Part shown: positions 32,243 to 37,288 of the stretch, piece after piece
Layout: each line of letters starts with the position of its first letter
How positions within the stretch are numbered: position 1 is the first letter of the stretch
Assembly (NCBI GenBank): GCA_039798745.1
Contig: JBDKFK010000014.1
Location: forward strand, 1 to 37,288
Source of the DNA: JBDKFK01 sp039798745
Lineage (GTDB): Bacteria > Patescibacteriota > Microgenomatia > UBA1406 > GWC2-37-13
DNA length: 37,288 nucleotides
Direction: 5' to 3'
Notes under the pieces: model-generated
Databases searched by the model: none
What the model was told of the DNA's origin: nothing
What the model saw: only the letters and a program-made list of their open reading frames with translations
Position numbers and translations under genes: made by a program

Positions 32243-34060
32243 TTATTTTCTGCCCTCAATTTTATAGTACGTATATCTTCCAGTAAAATCGATCGGACAT
32301 TCATAATCCGGCAACAACCCACGACGATAGCAGAGCACCTCATATTCTCTATACGTATATCGCTTTTCTAACTCAGTATCTTTTTCAAACAGATAATATG
32401 CCGAACCTTTCCTGCTTTGTTGCGTATATGCGTCCAGTGAAGCTATAAACTCATCCCGGTTAATGATTGTGTAATACTTCCCCATCAGAAAAAACCGCAT
32501 CTTTTCTACGTATTGTGGAAATATATAGTCATGCTGGGGATCATTCAGTATATACACGCTATAATCGTCTTCTTGCTGAGCCCTCTCAAGAATATGCTGA
32601 AGTTTGTAATCGTGACCTCCCCTGAACTGGTATAGAATATCGCTTGGTCTCTCAATAAAGTATAAACGTAGTGCAAAGAAAGCAAAGATAGTAATACATA
32701 ATACCAGGACAGTTTTAACATAACCAAAAGAAACCCGGCGGACTATCCACACTAACCCGATAGCCGATATGATATAGAGAACCGGCATGATACTCATCAT
32801 ACGATGGTCTGCTCCGAAGTGATTAACCGAGACTTCGTTGGTTATAGGAAACAAAAATGCCAAAAACAACATCAAGCCCGAAGCGCTTTGCTGTTTTTTA
32901 AATAGCATATAGCCTAGCACTAAAAGACCTACAACAAACATGCCGCTTACCGGTATGGGTAAAAGCGGCGTGTGGTACGAGATATGCTCGTCGTTGGTAG
33001 GAACTGATATATAAACCAGAAAAGAGTGAACATAGAGGTCGGCAAGATATGTTATTTTTGCTCCTGTATCCAGCTTCAAAAATGTGTCCTGTTTATATAT
33101 GGCAGGAGCTACACCTGTATTCTCTGATGCTGCCTGGAGCATAACGTTCAATGAAGGTCCAAGAGCGATCATAAACCCCGCGCTAAACACAAACAGTATA
33201 AGCATCGTACGTTTGAACTCATAGGTATAATCAACAGATGAGTGATAGATCTGTTTTATAATCTTCATTAGGTACTTACATACAACAAAACACATTAATA
33301 TAATGAGAATACCCCGGACTCCTGCGTAAAAATGCATCGCGAAGCCATACATAAGACCCAGGAAAAAAATGCCATATATACTTTTGCGTCCGGCTATATA
33401 CGATAGGATTATGAGTGTTCCAAGAAAACTGTCCAGAATGACAAGCAACTCAACTCTACTATAGTGCAGATGAAACACAGAGACTGCTAACATTGCTGCG
33501 GCTGCAATGCCCACCAACCGTCCCCAGTAAATGCGTGCGATTGCGTAAGTCAGGCAAATAGAAGTTACTCCCACGATCGCGGCGGGTATGCGATACATAA
33601 GCACAGAGTTACCGAATAGGTATATAAAGGGATATGCCATAAGCGGAATGAAGTTGCCATAGCCGTTATAATCACCTAAACCAAACATATCTCTTGTAAG
33701 TCCCCACTGAATCTTGTAGGCATTGAGTCCGGAGTCCCGTATCTCATCTCCAAGAGCCAGATATGGGTAATGGGAGATAAATGCGAACCGAAGTAAACCT
33801 GCACCGAGAGCTATGCAGATAAGTATGAAGGCATCTTTTTTAAGGAAAGACCAGAGTTTTTTTTTGAAGCGCTCTGAAATATGTATATACACGAATCCCA
33901 GAGATAGAATAAATGTAATCGTCCAGAGCGTAAAGATAGCCCAACTGTACTGTTGAGACTTGTCACGGAAATGCCACGATATCAACGACAAAGACGCGCA
34001 TAACATAATCACGTAAAAACCGATCGGAGTGTACGTATTATCAGATCTGTTCAACGCCAT
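32243..34060 (-). CDS. GT39/ArnT-like membrane glycosyltransferase
   Basis: The 605-aa protein has about 12 membrane helices; the acidic motif YLALGDEIRDSG is in the first outer loop after helix 3. The C-terminal outer domain is about 130 aa. ATG 34060 (MALNRSDNTY) is preferred over 34084 because TATACA (34068-34073) lies 7 nt upstream and falls inside the longer frame. It is divergent from the epimerase gene at 34083, and their -10 boxes overlap. Confidence 0.85.
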   Translation of the reverse strand: MALNRSDNTYTPIGFYVIMLCASLSLISWHFRDKSQQYSWAIFTLWTITFILSLGFVYIHISERFKKKLWSFLKKDAFILICIALGAGLLRFAFISHYPYLALGDEIRDSGLNAYKIQWGLTRDMFGLGDYNGYGNFIPLMAYPFIYLFGNSVLMYRIPAAIVGVTSICLTYAIARIYWGRLVGIAAAAMLAVSVFHLHYSRVELLVILDSFLGTLIILSYIAGRKSIYGIFFLGLMYGFAMHFYAGVRGILIILMCFVVCKYLMKIIKQIYHSSVDYTYEFKRTMLILFVFSAGFMIALGPSLNVMLQAASENTGVAPAIYKQDTFLKLDTGAKITYLADLYVHSFLVYISVPTNDEHISYHTPLLPIPVSGMFVVGLLVLGYMLFKKQQSASGLMLFLAFLFPITNEVSVNHFGADHRMMSIMPVLYIISAIGLVWIVRRVSFGYVKTVLVLCITIFAFFALRLYFIERPSDILYQFRGGHDYKLQHILERAQQEDDYSVYILNDPQHDYIFPQYVEKMRFFLMGKYYTIINRDEFIASLDAYTQQSRKGSAYYLFEKDTELEKRYTYREYEVLCYRRGLLPDYECPIDFTGRYTYYKIEGRK

Positions 34061-34067
34061 TCTATAT

Positions 34068-34075
34068 TGTATACT
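34068..34075. promoter_or_regulatory. Overlapping divergent -10 boxes
   Basis: TATACT on the plus strand (34070-34075) and TATACA on the minus strand (34073-34068) share the palindromic core. Each lies 7 nt before its start codon (34083 + and 34060 -), so both mRNAs would be leaderless and initiation on one strand should exclude the other. Confidence 0.65.
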
Positions 34076-34082
34076 AAACATC

Positions 34083-35123
34083 ATGGGAAAAAATTTTTAT
34101 CGTAATAAGAAGGTTTTTATTACGGGTGGAAATGGTTTTATAGGTTCCCATATAGTTGACAAACTCATAGCATTAGGTGCTAAGACTACTGTTGCCATAC
34201 GGCCGGCAACACATAATCTTTCCGATATACAACGCGTCTGGAAAAGCCATAAACTTCGCATGCACGAGACGTCGAAAGGATTTTCCAGCAGGAGCGGCCA
34301 TTCTATGAAATTTGTAGATCTTGACAGAGCGGATGAACTGCAGAAAGCGCTAAAGAATCATGAGATTGTATTTCATTTTGCTGCCGTAATCGGCGGGAGA
34401 GGATTTATAAATACACACCCGGCAGACTGTTGTGGAAGCTTCAGCATGAACCAGAATATAATCAAGGCAGCCTATGATGTTGGCGTTGATCGGTTGTTTT
34501 TTTCCTCTTCTGCGTGTGTATATCCTGTGGATCTACAAAAAGATTACAACACCGACTATTTATTAACCGAAAAAGATGCTTTTCACAATAACTGGGCAAA
34601 CGCTGACATGGAATATGGATGGGCAAAACTTATGGGCGAGATGACACTCCGCGCATTTCACCAGCAGTACGGCTTTAAAAGCTCGATAGCTCGACTTATA
34701 AGCGTATATGGCCCTGGAGCAAAAGATACTCATGCCATTATCGCGCTTATAAACCGCGCTCTACGAAAAGAAGATCCTTTTATAATATGGGGCAATGGTG
34801 AACAGAAACGTGACTTTACGTATATCGATGATGTCGTAAACGGTGTACTGAATGCCTGTGAGTTTATTACAGACGCGACGCCAGTAAACTTGGGGACCGA
34901 AGTGCGCTACTCTATAAACGAAGTGACAGAAATGATATTTGATGTCCTTAACTGGCATCCTAAAAAGATAAAATATGACATGTCCAAACCGGAAGGCTCA
35001 AAATCACGTGCATTGGACTGTACACGGGCCGCCAAACTTCTTCACTGGAAACCGAATATAGAACTTCGTGAAGGGCTCGAAAAAACAATCGCATATTTTA
35101 AAAACCAAACTGCTTCGTATTAA
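34083..35123 (+). CDS. NAD-dependent sugar-nucleotide epimerase (GDP-mannose 3,5-epimerase/fucose synthase-like)
   Basis: This 346-aa extended SDR has ITGGNGFIGSHIVD, the FSSSACVYP substrate-binding motif, the YGWAK catalytic motif and IARLISVYGPG. The SSSACVYP layout is typical of GDP-mannose 3,5-epimerase and GDP-fucose synthase relatives. ATG 34083 is preferred over 34029 because of the -10 at 34070-34075. The GT2 gene follows by 2 nt, so they form an operon. Confidence 0.88.
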   Translation: MGKNFYRNKKVFITGGNGFIGSHIVDKLIALGAKTTVAIRPATHNLSDIQRVWKSHKLRMHETSKGFSSRSGHSMKFVDLDRADELQKALKNHEIVFHFAAVIGGRGFINTHPADCCGSFSMNQNIIKAAYDVGVDRLFFSSSACVYPVDLQKDYNTDYLLTEKDAFHNNWANADMEYGWAKLMGEMTLRAFHQQYGFKSSIARLISVYGPGAKDTHAIIALINRALRKEDPFIIWGNGEQKRDFTYIDDVVNGVLNACEFITDATPVNLGTEVRYSINEVTEMIFDVLNWHPKKIKYDMSKPEGSKSRALDCTRAAKLLHWKPNIELREGLEKTIAYFKNQTASY

Positions 35124-35125
35124 TT

Positions 35126-35824
35126 ATGGATACTCTTCAGGTTATTCTGCCGGTGTTTAATGAAGTGGACAGTATATCAGTGGTGTTGGATGAATGGAAA
35201 AATATCCTGGATCCGCTTAATATTGCGTACTCGTTTATTATCTGCGAAGATGGGTCTACGGACGGAACCATCCAACTCCTCCAATCGCTTAAAAAGAAAC
35301 ATCCGCTTATATTCAATCAAAAAGAGTATAGACGTGGATATGGAATGGCGGTGATAGACGGAATATCAAGCGCCGATGCCACATATATTTTTTGTTCCGA
35401 TTCTGACGGCCAGTGTGACCCTCACGATTTTATCACACTCTGGAATCATCGTTCCGCAACTACTGTCGTAAAAGGATACCGGGCTCAACGCGCGGATGCC
35501 CAGCAGAGAAAACTATTTTCCGGGTTATTCGGCAGTCTGCACAGACTATTATTTCCCAGCGATTTAAAAGATCCCTCTGCGCCGTTTGTGCTATTCAACC
35601 CCCGTCTGATACGACCCTATCTTGATCAGCTTACGTTTCTAAGTGAGGGGTTCTGGTGGGGATTTGCCGCGGTGTGTATAAAAAATAACATACCAATTAA
35701 AGAGTTCAGCATGACCCACCGAAAACGCATGAAAGGAAGTACAAACGTATTTCATCTCAGAAAAATACCTGCCATCGCAATGAGAAATATACTAGGACTT
35801 TTTAAACTCAAACTGCATAGATAA
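35126..35824 (+). CDS. GT2 glycosyltransferase (dolichol-phosphate mannosyltransferase-like)
   Basis: The 232-aa GT-A enzyme has ILPVFNEVDSI, CEDGSTDGT (E41-D42 nucleotide site) and the metal motif DSDGQCDP. No C-terminal membrane domain is present; the end is a basic helix (IPAIAMRNILGLFKLKLHR). It probably makes a polyprenyl-phosphate sugar, the donor used by the five GT39-like enzymes nearby. It is in an operon with the epimerase. Its stop lies 3 nt from the convergent gene. Confidence 0.88.
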   Translation: MDTLQVILPVFNEVDSISVVLDEWKNILDPLNIAYSFIICEDGSTDGTIQLLQSLKKKHPLIFNQKEYRRGYGMAVIDGISSADATYIFCSDSDGQCDPHDFITLWNHRSATTVVKGYRAQRADAQQRKLFSGLFGSLHRLLFPSDLKDPSAPFVLFNPRLIRPYLDQLTFLSEGFWWGFAAVCIKNNIPIKEFSMTHRKRMKGSTNVFHLRKIPAIAMRNILGLFKLKLHR

Positions 35825-35827
35825 CTA

Positions 35828-37288
35828 TTACTTTTGAGTATTTTTGAAGATTAAAACTTTCGGATGGTCATATACGGTAAACGCTTCATCTGCCCAATCA
35901 TCGGCTAGAGTAACAGGAATTCCCATATAGGTAAGCGACGGATATGAGGTGAATTCTTTTATCTGTTTGTAGTACGTCCTGCCGGCAAGGAGATCCCGAT
36001 AAAAGGCACTCTGGCGCGGATAACGGTCTGGCACTGACATAATACTCCCCCATCCTCTATTCGATGACAATACGTAATAATCAGCATCTGCGAGCGAAGC
36101 ATCCATTTTTTTCCATTTATCATCTGTATCCTGATCAAACGGATACACAAGCCGTACATTAAAGCGTTTCTTTGGATTTGCCGTATTTAAGGGTAACGGA
36201 TCATCCCAGTATTCACCTAATATATAACTGCCGGTCGGCAGTGTGTTATACATCCAGTCTGTTGCGGCTACACGTGTATGCGGATTACGGTATATTGATG
36301 AAAACATAAGCGGCCATATCATAAGAGCAACAACGATTGGAGCAATATAGCGTATCCTCAAGTTCATGGTTAACCTCCATAAACCCAACCCTGCAAACAT
36401 AGCAAAAAACGGATACAGCGGCATGAAATATCGCATAACTTTAACAAACTGCACAGACTGGTACACAAAATACAAACCAGTCCACGCTGCTATAACCATA
36501 AAAAGTATGGATAGCTCGGACCGTTGTTTTATGAATATATAAACCATGTAACATAACCCCGCAACAAGAAAGATAAACCAGACAATCCCCAGTCCCAGAA
36601 ACATTATATTCGATAGACTGAACGTTACTGCATGTTTGGATAGCCACTGAATCGACGGCGGGAACCATGTATCGTAGGTGTTATATTTTCCAAGTACCTG
36701 AATATTGGAAAGAAACTGAGAACTTATCCGGAAACTGAGTATATTGCTATCAGCAAACATATAGGGGTTGGCAACACGGACAACAGCAAGCGCCACAATG
36801 CCGTATACAAAAAAGATGAACATAACAGAGAAAATGTTGTGAATACCAATATCTCTGAATCTCCCATGCCTAAGTGACGTGAGGGTTTGTTTGAGAGGAA
36901 ACTCGCCCAGTGCTATGAAAAAGAATATAAGAGGAAGTATCATGAGCCCAGTTATTTTGCTTGAAAGCGCCAGACCAAAGAGAATTGCACCGATAATAAT
37001 GCTCTCAGGCTTACGTCTCACACTGTAGCGTACGGCATGATAAAATGCCGCGATCATAAAAAAGCTTAAGAAAGTATCTACGGCAAAAAAGTGAGCTAAC
37101 TGAATAGGCAAAACGGCTATAGCGTATAAGAAACAACTCCAGTATTTTACTCCGGGGTTGAGATCATACTTTTCTTCAAAGAGTTTAAGAATCTTATAAA
37201 GAAAGAGAATAATCATGAGATCAAAGATTCCCGAAAGGCCCCGACCTAAGACAGTGAGTTTATCATAGGCATCATTATGAGTAAATAC
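35828..37288 (-). CDS. GT39-like membrane glycosyltransferase (5' end outside window)
   Basis: The open frame runs to the window edge with no stop (487 codons, start missing). The upstream residues FTHNDAYDKLTVLGRGLSGI align with the paralog at 22583 (MYTIGRTLSVIFDMG), so the internal ATG at 37216 is not the start. About ten membrane helices remain, and the C-terminus EAFTVYDHPKVLIFKN is nearly identical to the paralog's. The catalytic acidic loop lies outside the window. Confidence 0.85.
   Translation of the reverse strand, partial: VFTHNDAYDKLTVLGRGLSGIFDLMIILFLYKILKLFEEKYDLNPGVKYWSCFLYAIAVLPIQLAHFFAVDTFLSFFMIAAFYHAVRYSVRRKPESIIIGAILFGLALSSKITGLMILPLIFFFIALGEFPLKQTLTSLRHGRFRDIGIHNIFSVMFIFFVYGIVALAVVRVANPYMFADSNILSFRISSQFLSNIQVLGKYNTYDTWFPPSIQWLSKHAVTFSLSNIMFLGLGIVWFIFLVAGLCYMVYIFIKQRSELSILFMVIAAWTGLYFVYQSVQFVKVMRYFMPLYPFFAMFAGLGLWRLTMNLRIRYIAPIVVALMIWPLMFSSIYRNPHTRVAATDWMYNTLPTGSYILGEYWDDPLPLNTANPKKRFNVRLVYPFDQDTDDKWKKMDASLADADYYVLSSNRGWGSIMSVPDRYPRQSAFYRDLLAGRTYYKQIKEFTSYPSLTYMGIPVTLADDWADEAFTVYDHPKVLIFKNTQK

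Noticed and set aside
1..37288. tRNA, rRNA, RNase P, tmRNA or CRISPR
   Set aside because: No T-loop GGTTCGANTCC with acceptor pairing outside coding DNA, no conserved rRNA or RNase P blocks, and no regular repeat-spacer array.
1..37288. Recoded UGA (code 25)
   Set aside because: Recognised genes have no in-frame TGA and several end with TGA (for example 10950 and 20071).

Overview
This window looks like a chromosomal segment of a small-genome bacterium, most likely Candidate Phyla Radiation / Patescibacteria and possibly Microgenomates-like. That is inferred from gene content (YebC, APC permease with a cytosolic tail, CPA2 antiporter plus LytR_C protein, many GT39-type membrane glycosyltransferases), very tight packing with overlapping convergent genes, and a moderately AT-rich base composition. 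No rRNA, tRNA, CRISPR array or transposase was found. TGA acts as a normal stop, so the recoded genetic code of Gracilibacteria/Absconditabacteria does not apply.

Layout. 1-871 (-): start of an SPFH-like lipoprotein cut by the window edge. 872-1241: structured gene-free region. 1242-5371 (+): deoxyribosyltransferase-like/RHH fusion, APC permease, a 52-aa ORF, and a PAS histidine kinase behind three TGTAATA boxes in 11-bp phase. 5492-7494: an orphan gene, a YtxH-like protein and YibE/F. 7602-10476: a DsbA-like oxidoreductase and Ddl, meeting alanine racemase tail to tail. 10531-11834 (-): FMN-binding protein and polysaccharide deacetylase. 11835-12814: a roughly 1-kb gene-free region rich in short repeats and hairpins. 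12862-14138 (-): two diverged tandem paralogs. 14452-20961: membrane protein, YebC, TPR protein, antiporter operon, TraR/DksA-type zinc finger and an Lgt-like protein. 21194-22488 (+): an orphan gene split by a -1 frame change. 22583-37288: a glycan-assembly cluster with five GT39-like membrane enzymes (one with a PA14-like tail), a HAD-GT4 fusion, a GT2, a methyltransferase and two sugar-nucleotide epimerases.

How it works together. Alr and Ddl supply D-Ala-D-Ala for peptidoglycan. The deacetylase, LytR_C protein and DsbA-like protein act at the envelope. The right-hand cluster probably makes sugar nucleotides, lipid-linked sugars and surface glycans.

Two expression styles are visible. Most housekeeping genes have a -10 hexamer only 6-10 nt before the start codon and no Shine-Dalgarno, which suggests leaderless mRNAs. 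In contrast, a set of orphan genes (1-871, 5492-5896, 12862-13446, 13533-14138, 21194-22488) are more GC-rich, have strong Shine-Dalgarno sequences, mostly hairpin-bearing leaders, and (where the 3' end is visible) long, mostly perfect 3' hairpins. These cassettes and the repeat-rich regions at 872-1241 and 11835-12814 are the best candidates for something undescribed.
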